A stretch of DNA of 11,404 nt from Acidimicrobiia bacterium (GCA_025456165.1 JALOLI010000046.1:1-11404); one strand, 5' to 3'; counted from the stretch's first letter, positions 1 through 6,761 are shown. The notes: generated by a model not told the origin, from the letters alone. A program made the numbers and translations.

Positions 1-333
1 GAACCAGGGATGCCGGTCGGAGGTGTGGTTGGGCACCAGGTCCACGACCAGGCGCAGGCCCCGCTCGCGGCAGCCCGCCAGCAATCGGTCGAAGTCCTGC
101 AGATCGCCGAAGAGGGGATCCACCCCGCAGTAGTCGGCCACGTCGTAGCCGAAGTCGGCCATGGGTGAGGGGTAGAAGGGCGAGAGCCAGACGGCATCCA
201 CCCCGAGGGTCTCCGCCAGGTAGGGCAGGCGGCGCCGGACGCCCTCCAGGTCCCCCACCCCATCCCCGGTGGCGTCCTGGAACGAGCGAGGGTAGACCTG
301 GTAGAAGACCGCCTCCCGCCACCAGTCGGTCAC
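1..333 (-). CDS. GH13 alpha-glucosidase/alpha-amylase family protein (N-terminal part, runs off left edge)
   Basis: The first 111 residues of a glycoside hydrolase family 13 enzyme lie here; the 3' end is outside the window. Visible family features are the opening WWREAVFYQVYPRSF (residues 4-18), the GDGVGDLEGV stretch (23-32), GVDAVWLSPFYPSP (44-57), FGYDVADY (61-68) and conserved region I, DLVPNHTS (98-105). The pattern resembles cytoplasmic alpha-glucosidases / oligo-1,6-glucosidases that release glucose from alpha-glucosidic oligosaccharides, more than trehalose synthases. The catalytic Asp/Glu/Asp lie beyond the edge, so specificity cannot be read. The start is GTG at 333-331, which overlaps the stop of the upstream XdhC gene as GTGA. 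A GGAG lies about 8 nt upstream, inside that gene. No signal peptide is visible, so the enzyme is probably cytoplasmic. The overlap implies translational coupling to XdhC, an odd partner. Confidence 0.9.
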   Translation of the reverse strand, partial: MTDWWREAVFYQVYPRSFQDATGDGVGDLEGVRRRLPYLAETLGVDAVWLSPFYPSPMADFGYDVADYCGVDPLFGDLQDFDRLLAGCRERGLRLVVDLVPNHTSDRHPWF

Positions 334-1370
334 CCGGTGGCTCCGGCCGCGCTCCCCAGGCGGCCCCGCCGCGCCGCCACCATCTCGGCGACGATGGCCA
401 CAGCCACTTCCTCCGGCACGGCGGCCCCGATGTCCAGGCCGATGGGCCCGTGCAGGCGCGCCAGTTGCCCGGGCGGCCACCCCTCGCCTGCGAGGCGCTC
501 CAGTCGGGCGGCGTGGGTGCGGCGGCTGCCCAGAACCCCGATGTAGCGAGCCGGTGAGGCGAGCAGCAGGGGGAGCAGGGGCACCTCGATGCGGGGATCG
601 TGGGCCAGGACCACGGCGTAGGTGCGCCGGTCGAGGGGCAGCCCCGGGACCACCTGGTCGGGCCAGCCGATCCGCACCTCGGCGCCGGGGTAGCGCTCCG
701 GGAGGGCCAGGGCGGCCCGGGGGTCGCAGACGGTCACCCGGAAGCCGGCGGCCGCCGCCAGCGGGGCCAGGGCCTCGGCGGTGTGCCCGGCGCCGAAGAG
801 GAGCAGCCGCGGCGCCGGGGCCACGGTCTCCAGGAACACCCGCGACTCGCCGTAGGCCCGCGCGGCGCTCCGCTCGGCATCCACCACCCCGGCCACCTCG
901 GCGGCGACGGCTTCTTCCAGCGGGGCGGGGAGGTTCCCGGCGACCAGGCCCCGCTCACGGTCGAAGAGGCCGTGGGCGCCCTCTGCCGGCCCGGCCACGA
1001 CGGTGGCCAGAGCCCCCACGAACTCCTCCCCGGGCTCGCTGCCGAGGAGGGCCGCCAGGCCGGCCCAGGGCTCGATGAAGACCTCGATCTCCCCGCCGCA
1101 GGAGAGGCCCACGGCGAAGGCCTGCTCGTCGGCGATGCCGTAGGCGGCGAGACGGGGCCGGCCGGTGCGCAGGACCTCGGCGGCGTGGGCCGCCACATCG
1201 CCCTCCACGCACCCGTTGCTCACCGAGCCCCAGGTGTCTCCGGCCGACGAGAGCAGCAGGCGGGCCCCTTCCCGGCGGGGGGCGGACCCGGCCACCGCCA
1301 CCAGGGTGCCCGCGGCGACCGCCTTCCCTTCGGCCTCCCAACGCCGGCATACCTCGAGAGCGGAGCGCAT
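330..1370 (-). CDS. XdhC/CoxI family molybdoenzyme maturation protein
   Basis: This 346-residue protein has the two-part XdhC/CoxI layout. The N-terminal XdhC_CoxI domain carries GSVSNGCVEGDV (residues 48-59, Cys54) and GLSCGGEIEVFIEP (88-101, Cys91). The C-terminal Rossmann-like XdhC_C domain carries LLLFGAGHTAEAL (189-201), YIGVLGSRRTHAARL (276-290) and GPIGLDIGAAVPEEVAVAI (308-326). Family members bind molybdenum cofactor and help its sulfuration and insertion into xanthine dehydrogenase or CO-dehydrogenase-type hydroxylases in the cytoplasm. No hydroxylase subunit, MobA-like or other cofactor gene is in the window, so the client is unknown and could lie elsewhere. The ATG at 1370 has no Shine-Dalgarno, but a TAGAGT box ends 9 nt before it, suggesting a leaderless mRNA. 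The stop overlaps the GH13 start (GTGA). Family assignment is firm; the specific client is not. Confidence 0.92.
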   Translation of the reverse strand: MRSALEVCRRWEAEGKAVAAGTLVAVAGSAPRREGARLLLSSAGDTWGSVSNGCVEGDVAAHAAEVLRTGRPRLAAYGIADEQAFAVGLSCGGEIEVFIEPWAGLAALLGSEPGEEFVGALATVVAGPAEGAHGLFDRERGLVAGNLPAPLEEAVAAEVAGVVDAERSAARAYGESRVFLETVAPAPRLLLFGAGHTAEALAPLAAAAGFRVTVCDPRAALALPERYPGAEVRIGWPDQVVPGLPLDRRTYAVVLAHDPRIEVPLLPLLLASPARYIGVLGSRRTHAARLERLAGEGWPPGQLARLHGPIGLDIGAAVPEEVAVAIVAEMVAARRGRLGSAAGATG

Positions 1371-1379
1371 ACGCCGCCG

Positions 1380-1385
1380 ACTCTA
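1380..1385 (-). promoter_or_regulatory. Candidate -10 box (TAGAGT) for the XdhC gene, leaderless layout
   Basis: Read on the minus strand, TAGAGT fits the actinobacterial TAnnnT -10 pattern. It is followed by 9 nt and then the ATG of the XdhC gene, so transcription would begin at or next to the start codon. No convincing -35 box or Shine-Dalgarno is visible. Inferred from spacing only. Confidence 0.4.
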
Positions 1386-1416
1386 GGAGCGGCAGCCGGC
1401 GAGGGCAGCCCTCGCC

Positions 1417-1444
1417 TTGGCTGTCCGGCGCCGCCTCCTAACCT
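1417..1444 (+). promoter_or_regulatory. Candidate promoter for the DUF4015 hydrolase gene (TTGGCT-16-TAACCT)
   Basis: TTGGCT (1417-1422) is separated by 16 nt from TAACCT (1439-1444). This would start a transcript with a leader of roughly 60 nt before the ATG at 1514. The same TAACCT hexamer sits upstream of two other genes in the window (6762-6767 on plus, 11091-11096 on minus), which strengthens the call a little. Confidence 0.35.
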
Positions 1445-1513
1445 ATTGGACGCGATCAGTGGGGGAAGTCCAAAGGCCTGCCGGGCGGAGGCCCCGGCAT
1501 CGGGAGGAGACGG

Positions 1514-3073
1514 ATGGCTCGCCTACACGGCCGGGGCCTCGGCATCTTCGAAGGCACCGGGGGGTTCGGGCGGCGGCGCGGCCCCGGCAGGCTGACCGTG
1601 GCCGTCACCGTGGCGGTGGCGCTCGCCCTGGCGGGGGCGGCAGGCTGGCTGCTCTTCCGCCGCTTCAACCCCGACGATGCCGTGCCGCTGGTGGTCTTCG
1701 GCATGGAAGGGCCCGACGGGCAACTCGCCGTCCTGGCCGAGGCAGTGGTGACCGGCCCGAACGGCAAGACCGCCACCACGGGAGACGACGGTGCCACCCG
1801 CCTCGCCTTCACCCCGCCGTGCCAGCTGCAAGTGACGGTGCCCGGCTACCAGGACGCCCTGTTCCAGGTGGACACCGTGCCGCCCGACGGCCCGCTGGGC
1901 CTGCAACTCGACCCCCTGGTGCTCAACGGCCGGGTCAAGGACCACCAGGGCGCCGGCGTCGTGGGCGCCACCGTGCGCTTGGGAGAGAGGGAGGCGACCA
2001 CCGACCAGATGGGCGCCTTCCAGTTCGTGGCCGCCCCGCCCGGGCCCGTGCAGGCCTCCAAGATGGCCTACGCCGCCTCCGAAGCCGCCTGGGATGGCTC
2101 GGCCGGCCGCTTCGAGATCACTCTCGAGCCGTTCATCGTCAAGGGCATCCGGATCCACGGCCCCGCCGCGGGGACGGAGGGCTGGTTCGAGGACCTGCTC
2201 GACATGATCGACGGCACGGTCATCAACACCCTGGTCTTCGACACCAAGGACGAGAAGGGCCGGGTGTCCTACGAGACCGAGGTCGAGGGCGCCCAGGGCA
2301 CCGGGGCCATGGTCTACGACTACGACGTAGAGGCCCTCCTCGCCATGGCCAAGGAGAGGGACTACTACACCATCACCCGCATCGTCACCTTCCAGGATCC
2401 CTTCTGGGCGACCGCCAACCCGGAGCACGCCGCCCGCAACACCGCCACCGGCGGGCTGTGGACCACCCATACCGGCCTGGCCTGGGCCGACCCCACCGAC
2501 CGGGAGGCGTGGGAGTACCCGCTGGAACTGGCGCTCGAAGCCTGCCGCCTGGGCTTCGACGAGATCCAGTTCGACTACGTCCGCTTCCCCAGCGACGGCG
2601 ATGTCGGCGTGCTCGGCTACGACATCCCGGTCGACGCGGAGACCCGGGCGGAGACGGTCGCCGCCTTCCTCGCCGAAGCCCGGGACCGCCTCCACCCGGA
2701 GGGGTGTGTGGTCTCGGCCGACGTGTTCGCCATCATCCTGTCTGCGCTCAACGACCAGGGGATCGGCCAGACGGTCGAGGTGATCTCGGCCGCCACCGAT
2801 GCGATGAGCCCGATGATCTACCCGAGTCACTACTCCCCGGGCTGGATGGGCTTCGACAACCCCAACGACCACCCCGCCGAGGTAGTGAGGGACGCCATCG
2901 AGTCCGGCCTCCCCCGCATGCAGGGCGCCTTCCTGCGCCCCTGGCTGCAGGCGTTCTTCTACGACTCCGACCAGATCGCCGCCCAGATCGCCCAGGCCGA
3001 GGAGAACGGCCTCGGCTGGATGCTCTGGAACCAGACGAGCTCCTTCGAAGCCAACTGGTTCCCGCGGGGCTAG
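1514..3073 (+). CDS. Membrane-anchored putative glycoside hydrolase (DUF4015-type) with two Ig-like domains
   Basis: This 519-residue protein has a short basic N-terminus and one hydrophobic segment (about 27-48) with no lipobox or clear cleavage site, so it is probably a signal anchor with an exported C-terminal part. Residues about 58-135 and 136-206 look like carboxypeptidase-regulatory/Ig-like beta domains; NGRVKDHQGAGVVGATV (138-154) is typical. Residues about 208-517 match the DUF4015 putative glycosyl hydrolase family, a TIM-barrel group: ALLAMAKERDYYTITRIVTF (274-293), EIQFDYVRFPSDG (350-362, with Asp354), SADVFA (401-406), DAMSPMIYPSHYSPG (429-443) and GWMLWN (501-506). Substrate and catalytic residues are not established from sequence; a role in extracellular or cell-wall polysaccharide is an inference. 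The ATG has GGAGG (1503-1507) 6 nt upstream. It is divergent from XdhC and convergent with the MBL-fold gene 33 nt away. Confidence 0.88.
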   Translation: MARLHGRGLGIFEGTGGFGRRRGPGRLTVAVTVAVALALAGAAGWLLFRRFNPDDAVPLVVFGMEGPDGQLAVLAEAVVTGPNGKTATTGDDGATRLAFTPPCQLQVTVPGYQDALFQVDTVPPDGPLGLQLDPLVLNGRVKDHQGAGVVGATVRLGEREATTDQMGAFQFVAAPPGPVQASKMAYAASEAAWDGSAGRFEITLEPFIVKGIRIHGPAAGTEGWFEDLLDMIDGTVINTLVFDTKDEKGRVSYETEVEGAQGTGAMVYDYDVEALLAMAKERDYYTITRIVTFQDPFWATANPEHAARNTATGGLWTTHTGLAWADPTDREAWEYPLELALEACRLGFDEIQFDYVRFPSDGDVGVLGYDIPVDAETRAETVAAFLAEARDRLHPEGCVVSADVFAIILSALNDQGIGQTVEVISAATDAMSPMIYPSHYSPGWMGFDNPNDHPAEVVRDAIESGLPRMQGAFLRPWLQAFFYDSDQIAAQIAQAEENGLGWMLWNQTSSFEANWFPRG

Positions 3074-3088
3074 ACCGCAGCTGCACCG

Positions 3089-3102
3089 GGCGGTGGGCCG
3101 CC
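3089..3102. terminator. Small hairpin in the convergent gap, possible bidirectional terminator
   Basis: GGCGG (3089-3093), loop TGGG, CCGCC (3098-3102) form a perfect 5-bp stem in the 33-nt space between two converging genes. There is no U-tract on either strand, so this would be a non-canonical terminator at best. A hairpin with the same five stem bases in the opposite order lies in the other convergent gap (8585-8598). Confidence 0.3.
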
Positions 3103-3106
3103 GTGA

Positions 3107-3919
3107 TCAAAGCGGGAAAGCCAGGCCCGGGTAGGCGGCTTCGGCGGCCGGGAAGTGCCGCCGCACCTTGGCGACGAAAGCGTCGAGGTCGTCGTCCCCT
3201 CTGTCCGGGTCGTGGCTGGTGAGCACCAGCCGCCCCACCCCGGCGCGGGCGGCGACCGTCGCCGCGGCGGCGAAGGAACTGTGGCCCCAGCCGGCCCGGG
3301 GCCCCTCCAGCTGATCCCGGGTGTACTGCGAGTCGTGGAGGAGCACGCCGGCCCCCGTGGCGAAGGCCACCACGGCTTCGTCGGCGGCAGCATCGCCCGC
3401 CTCGTGGTCGGTGATGAGGACCACCGACCCCGCCTCGCCCTCCAGCCGGAAGCCGGTGGCGCCACCGGGATGCCGCAGGGGCAGGGTGGTAACGCGCACC
3501 GGCCCGATCTGCAGCGGCCCGGTCAGGTCGGTGAACCGGCACAGGGCCGGGACCTCGTCGTAGGGAACGGGGAACAGCGGCGCCCGCAGCATGAGGTGGA
3601 GGGCCTCGGCCGCGCCCACCCCGCCGTAGCGCGCCCCGTAGAAATGGAACTGGTTGGCCCGGTCGTAGAGGGGAGCGAAGACCGGCAGCCCCTGCAGATG
3701 GTCGAGGTGGTAATGGGTGAACAGCACGGTGAAGCGCAGCGGCGGCGGCCCCAGCCGCGACTCCACGGATCGCAGGCCGGTGCCGCAGTCGATCAGCAGG
3801 TGATGGCCCGGCTCCACCTCGACGTGGTAGCACGAGGTGTCGCCCCCATAGCGCAGGTAGCCGGGCCCGCTGACCGCCATCGACCCCCGCGCCCCCCAGA
3901 TGGTGAAGGCCGGGCTCAT
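3107..3919 (-). CDS. Metallo-beta-lactamase-fold metal-dependent hydrolase (possible cyclic-nucleotide phosphodiesterase)
   Basis: This 270-residue MBL-fold protein resembles the COG1235/PhnP-like phosphoesterase group. It opens with IWGARGSMAVSGPGYLRYGG (7-26) and LLIDCGTGLR (41-50). The metal-binding signature is FTHYHLDH (67-74; His69, His71, Asp73, His74). Later candidate ligands are His150 (LRHPGG), Asp171 (ITDHE), Asp196 or His213 (GWGHSS), and His236 (LTSHDPDR). No signal peptide is present, so it is cytoplasmic. Its ATG overlaps the stop of the cyclase gene (ATGA), giving tight coupling to a nucleotide cyclase and a cyclic-nucleotide-binding protein. From that context I infer it may hydrolyse the cyclase product, although MBL-fold substrates are very diverse. 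The fold and metal site are firm; the phosphodiesterase role is a hypothesis. Confidence 0.9.
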   Translation of the reverse strand: MSPAFTIWGARGSMAVSGPGYLRYGGDTSCYHVEVEPGHHLLIDCGTGLRSVESRLGPPPLRFTVLFTHYHLDHLQGLPVFAPLYDRANQFHFYGARYGGVGAAEALHLMLRAPLFPVPYDEVPALCRFTDLTGPLQIGPVRVTTLPLRHPGGATGFRLEGEAGSVVLITDHEAGDAAADEAVVAFATGAGVLLHDSQYTRDQLEGPRAGWGHSSFAAAATVAARAGVGRLVLTSHDPDRGDDDLDAFVAKVRRHFPAAEAAYPGLAFPL

Positions 3920-4827
3920 CGGCGCACCCCCTCGACGGCGTAGAGGACGTGGAGCCCCGTCTTGCCGGGCAGGGCGATGGGCGGCCGGGCGGTCGCCACG
4001 AGGCTCTCCCCCAGCACCCGGACCACGGCCTCGCTGACCAGCAGAGCGGTGCCGAAGCTGCGATTGGCCTGCTCGATGCGGGCGGCGGTGTTCACCGTGT
4101 CCCCGATCGCGGTGACGATGCGCGAGTCCCCGGAGCCCAGGGCCCCGACGACCGCCGGCCCGTAGTGCACCCCGACGCTCACTTCCAGCGCCCGCCCGTG
4201 CAGCACCACCAGGTAGGTCCTCCAGGCCTCGACCGCCGAGATCAGCTCCAGGCCCGACTGCACTGCCCGCAACGCCGGGGCGTCCTCGCCCTCACCCGCC
4301 CCGAACAGGGCCATGAGGCCGTCGCCCATGTAGGTGGCGATGCGCCCCCCGTGCCGGCCCACGGCCGCGTCGGCCAGGGCGTAGAAGCGGTTGAGGACGT
4401 GGACCACGTCGTACGGCAGCAACGACTCGGAGAAGGCGGTGAAGCCGCGCAGGTCGGCAAAGAGCACCCCCACCATGCGCTCCCGCCCCATCGGTTCCGG
4501 CACGGCCTTCCACCAGGCGGTGACGGCTTCATCGTTCTCGTAGATGACCAGACGCCGCACCACCACCGGCCCCCGCACCCGGGCCCGGCAGCCGAGGCGC
4601 AAGGCGGCATCTGCCCCGAGCGGGGCGAGCACCGCGGCCTCGTCGGGGGGCGGCGGCTCCAACCCGTCCCCGCCCTCGACCACCACCACCCGGCAGGTGG
4701 TGCAGGCCGCTTCCCCGCCGCAAGCCGAGGCGAGGGGCACCCCGGCCCGGCGCGACGCGGCCAGGAGGGTCTCCCCGGGGACAGCGTCGACGACGATCTC
4801 GTCGGGAAGGAAGCGAACCGCCGCCAC
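3916..4827 (-). CDS. [2Fe-2S] ferredoxin-class III adenylate/guanylate cyclase fusion
   Basis: This protein of about 303 residues joins an N-terminal ferredoxin domain to a class III cyclase catalytic domain; no membrane segment is visible. The cluster ligands are Cys36, Cys42, Cys45 and Cys80, spaced C-x5-C-x2-C-x34-C, close to adrenodoxin-type ferredoxins. The cyclase domain (about 119-270) has both metal aspartates (Asp125 in LFADLRGFT, Asp169 in YMGDGLMALFG) and the transition-state pair Asn246/Arg250 (NTAARIE). The base-selecting positions, usually Lys and Asp in adenylate cyclases, are Thr165 and Thr239, so ATP versus GTP use is uncertain. I chose GTG at 4827, 5 nt after the upstream CNB stop; a longer in-frame ATG at 4938 would add low-complexity sequence overlapping that gene. 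The stop overlaps the MBL start (ATGA). Redox control of the cyclase through the cluster is inferred. Confidence 0.9.
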   Translation of the reverse strand: MAAVRFLPDEIVVDAVPGETLLAASRRAGVPLASACGGEAACTTCRVVVVEGGDGLEPPPPDEAAVLAPLGADAALRLGCRARVRGPVVVRRLVIYENDEAVTAWWKAVPEPMGRERMVGVLFADLRGFTAFSESLLPYDVVHVLNRFYALADAAVGRHGGRIATYMGDGLMALFGAGEGEDAPALRAVQSGLELISAVEAWRTYLVVLHGRALEVSVGVHYGPAVVGALGSGDSRIVTAIGDTVNTAARIEQANRSFGTALLVSEAVVRVLGESLVATARPPIALPGKTGLHVLYAVEGVRR

Positions 4828-4832
4828 GGCGG

Positions 4833-5258
4833 CTACTCGCGCAGCGTGCGGTCGGTGTCGGCCAGGCGCCGGGCCAGTTCTCCCATCATCGCCAGGCCGG
4901 TCTCCGGATGGGCGGACAGCAGGGCGCGCAGGTCCCATTGGGTGATGACCAGGCAGGTGGTGTCCTCCAGGGCGATCACGTCGGCGGTGCGCGGCGTGTC
5001 GGGCAGGAGCAGGGCCATCTCGCCGAAGTAGTCACCGGAGCCGAAGTGGGCCAGGACGGTATCGCCGGCTCGCACCTCGGTGCGCCCCTCGACGACGAGA
5101 TAGAAGCCGCGACCGCCCTCGTCGCCCTGCTCGATGATCTGCTCCCCGGCGGCGAAGCGCCGCTGCTTGGCCGTCGCCAGCACGTCGGCGATCTGGCGGT
5201 CGGAGAACCCGGCGAAGAGGCTGCTGCGCTTGAGGTGCTCGCTGAGGCTGGCCGACAT
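4833..5258 (-). CDS. Stand-alone cyclic nucleotide-binding domain protein
   Basis: A 141-residue protein that is essentially one CNB (CAP_ED) domain. An N-terminal helix (HLKRSSLFAGFSDRQI, 8-23) is followed by the beta-roll (RFAAGEQIIEQGDEGG, 34-49; GFYLVVEG, 51-58). The phosphate-binding cassette is FGEMALLLPDTPRTADV (78-94), with Glu80 and Arg90 at the positions that contact the ribose and cyclic phosphate. The C-terminal helices end at residue 141. No helix-turn-helix, kinase, channel or other output domain is present, so it must act through a partner or as a ligand sink. It sits 5 nt upstream of a nucleotide cyclase gene, making it the likely receptor of that enzyme's product. The ATG at 5258 has AGGGAG about 6 nt upstream. 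The stop is TAG at 4835-4833. Confidence 0.92.
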   Translation of the reverse strand: MSASLSEHLKRSSLFAGFSDRQIADVLATAKQRRFAAGEQIIEQGDEGGRGFYLVVEGRTEVRAGDTVLAHFGSGDYFGEMALLLPDTPRTADVIALEDTTCLVITQWDLRALLSAHPETGLAMMGELARRLADTDRTLRE

Positions 5259-5291
5259 GGCGTACTCCCTGGGGCGCTCGGAGGCGAAACC

Positions 5292-5297
5292 AATCTA
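5292..5297 (-). promoter_or_regulatory. Weak candidate -10 box (TAGATT) before the CNB/cyclase/MBL genes
   Basis: Within the 54-nt gap after the phosphoribosyltransferase-hydrolase stop, the minus strand reads TAGATT 33 nt before the CNB start. If used, it would give the cyclic-nucleotide genes an internal promoter with a short leader that still includes the ribosome binding site. No -35 match is evident, so confidence is low. Confidence 0.25.
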
Positions 5298-5312
5298 TCC
5301 GGTCCGGGCAGG

Positions 5313-6590
5313 CTACGCCGCGCCGGGCATCCGGCGCAGGAACCAGTCCCGGGCCAGCCGCGCCACTTGTTCCATCGCTCCCGGCTCCTCGAAGAGGTGG
5401 GTGGCCCCCTCCACCACCTCCAGCCGGCACTCGGCCCGCAGGGCCACCCGTGCCTCGCGGTTGAGGTCCAACACCACGGGATCGCGGCTCCCAACGATCA
5501 GCAGAGTCGGGGCGGTCACCTCCCCCAGGTGGGGCCCGGCGAGGTCCGGCCGCCCGCCGCGGCTCACCACCGCGGCTATCCCAGCATCGCCGGCGGCGGC
5601 CCACAGCGCCGCCCCGGCCCCGGTGCTGGCCCCGAAGTAACCCACCGGCAGCCCGGCTGCCGCTGCCGGGCTGCGGCGCAGCCAGGCGGTGGCCGCCGCC
5701 AGGCGCCCGCCCAGCAACGGGATGTCGAATACCAGGGACCGGTCGGCCTCCTCTCCGGACGTGAGCAGGTCGAGCAACAGGGTGGCCAGTCCCGCCTCCT
5801 GCAGGGCAGCCGCCACCGCCCGGTTCCGCGGGCTGTGCCGGCTGCTGCCGCTGCCGTGGGCGAAGAGGACCACCCCCCGAGCCCCCGAGGGAACGGTCAG
5901 GGTGCCGCCGAGGGCGACGCCCGCCGCATCCACCACCACCTCGGAGGGCACGGGCCGCCCCGCACCGGACTCGGCCAGCAGCCGCTCCACCTCGTCGTCG
6001 CCGGTCTGGGAGAAGTCCGCGTAGGAGGCGCCGACGGCGAATAGGAAATCGGGCATCTCGACGCACACCACCCGATCCACCAGCGAGGCGAACTCCGCCA
6101 CGGTTTCCGGGGCGGCCACCGGGACCGCCAGCACCACCGCCGCCGCTCCCCGCGCCCGCGCCGCCGCCACCGCCGCCCGGGCGGTATACCCGGTGGCCAG
6201 GCCGTCGTCCACCACCACAGCCGTGCATCCGGCCAGCGCCAGAGGCGGCCGGCCCCGCCGGTAAGCCCGGGTGCGCCGGTCTAGTTCGGCGGACTCGCGG
6301 CGGGTCACTTCCTCGAGTTGGGCCCGGCTCACCCCGAGGCGAGCGATCAGCGCCTCGTGGTGCACGGCGACGCCGCCCTCGGCGATGGCCCCGATGCCCA
6401 GTTCCGGGTTGCCCGGGGCGCCCAGCTTGCGCACCACCAGCAGGTCGAGGGGCGCCCCCAGCGCCCGGGCCACCTCGGCGGCGACCACCACCCCACCCCG
6501 CGGCAGCCCGAGCACCACGGGGCGGGCCGGGCCGAAGGCCCGCACTCGCTCCCCCAGGAGCACGCCGGCGTGACGCCGATCGCGGAACAT
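5313..6590 (-). CDS. Phosphoribosyltransferase-dienelactone hydrolase-like fusion protein
   Basis: A 425-residue two-domain protein. Residues about 1-205 are a type I phosphoribosyltransferase with LGLPRGGVVVAAEVA (27-41) and the PRPP-binding loop VVVDDGLATGYT (125-136). Residues about 213-425 are an alpha/beta hydrolase of dienelactone-hydrolase type with FAHGSGSSRHSPRNR (243-257, oxyanion side), nucleophile Ser322 in GASTGAG, acid Asp370 in VGSRDPVV and His398 in GATHLF. Both active sites look intact. The fusion is known across Actinobacteria; the M. tuberculosis DosR-regulon protein Rv0571c has a related architecture. Its substrates are not established. It is the first gene of a four-gene same-strand run, with 54 nt to the CNB gene. 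No Shine-Dalgarno precedes the ATG; CAGACT ends 7 nt before it (6598-6603), possibly a degenerate -10 for a leaderless start. Confidence 0.92.
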   Translation of the reverse strand: MFRDRRHAGVLLGERVRAFGPARPVVLGLPRGGVVVAAEVARALGAPLDLLVVRKLGAPGNPELGIGAIAEGGVAVHHEALIARLGVSRAQLEEVTRRESAELDRRTRAYRRGRPPLALAGCTAVVVDDGLATGYTARAAVAAARARGAAAVVLAVPVAAPETVAEFASLVDRVVCVEMPDFLFAVGASYADFSQTGDDEVERLLAESGAGRPVPSEVVVDAAGVALGGTLTVPSGARGVVLFAHGSGSSRHSPRNRAVAAALQEAGLATLLLDLLTSGEEADRSLVFDIPLLGGRLAAATAWLRRSPAAAAGLPVGYFGASTGAGAALWAAAGDAGIAAVVSRGGRPDLAGPHLGEVTAPTLLIVGSRDPVVLDLNREARVALRAECRLEVVEGATHLFEEPGAMEQVARLARDWFLRRMPGAA

Positions 6591-6761
6591 CGGCCGAAGT
6601 CTGGCGGACCGGCCCGGGGCCCGCCAGGGGCGGAGGTCACCGGCCGGGGCAGCCTCTGGAGTGGACAGGGCTCACCGTCCCCCCATCCCCGGGCCGCGGC
6701 CTGAGAGCACACCTCAACAGGCATCCCACCGGCCCCTCCCCCGGCCCGTTGATGCGCGCCC

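Noticed and set aside
1523..2872. A 449-codon minus-strand frame antisense to the DUF4015 hydrolase
   Set aside because: His/Gly/Val-rich antisense shadow without a recognisable domain or ribosome binding site.
1417..3222. A 601-codon open frame on the plus strand overlapping the DUF4015 hydrolase
   Set aside because: Its translation is Arg/Gly/Pro-rich with no motif. It is a high-GC shadow of the real frame beginning at 1514.
4828..4938. N-terminal extension of the cyclase gene to an ATG at 4938
   Set aside because: It would overlap the CNB gene by about 100 nt and add only Arg/Pro/Gly sequence before the ferredoxin domain. GTG 4827, just after the CNB stop, fits better.
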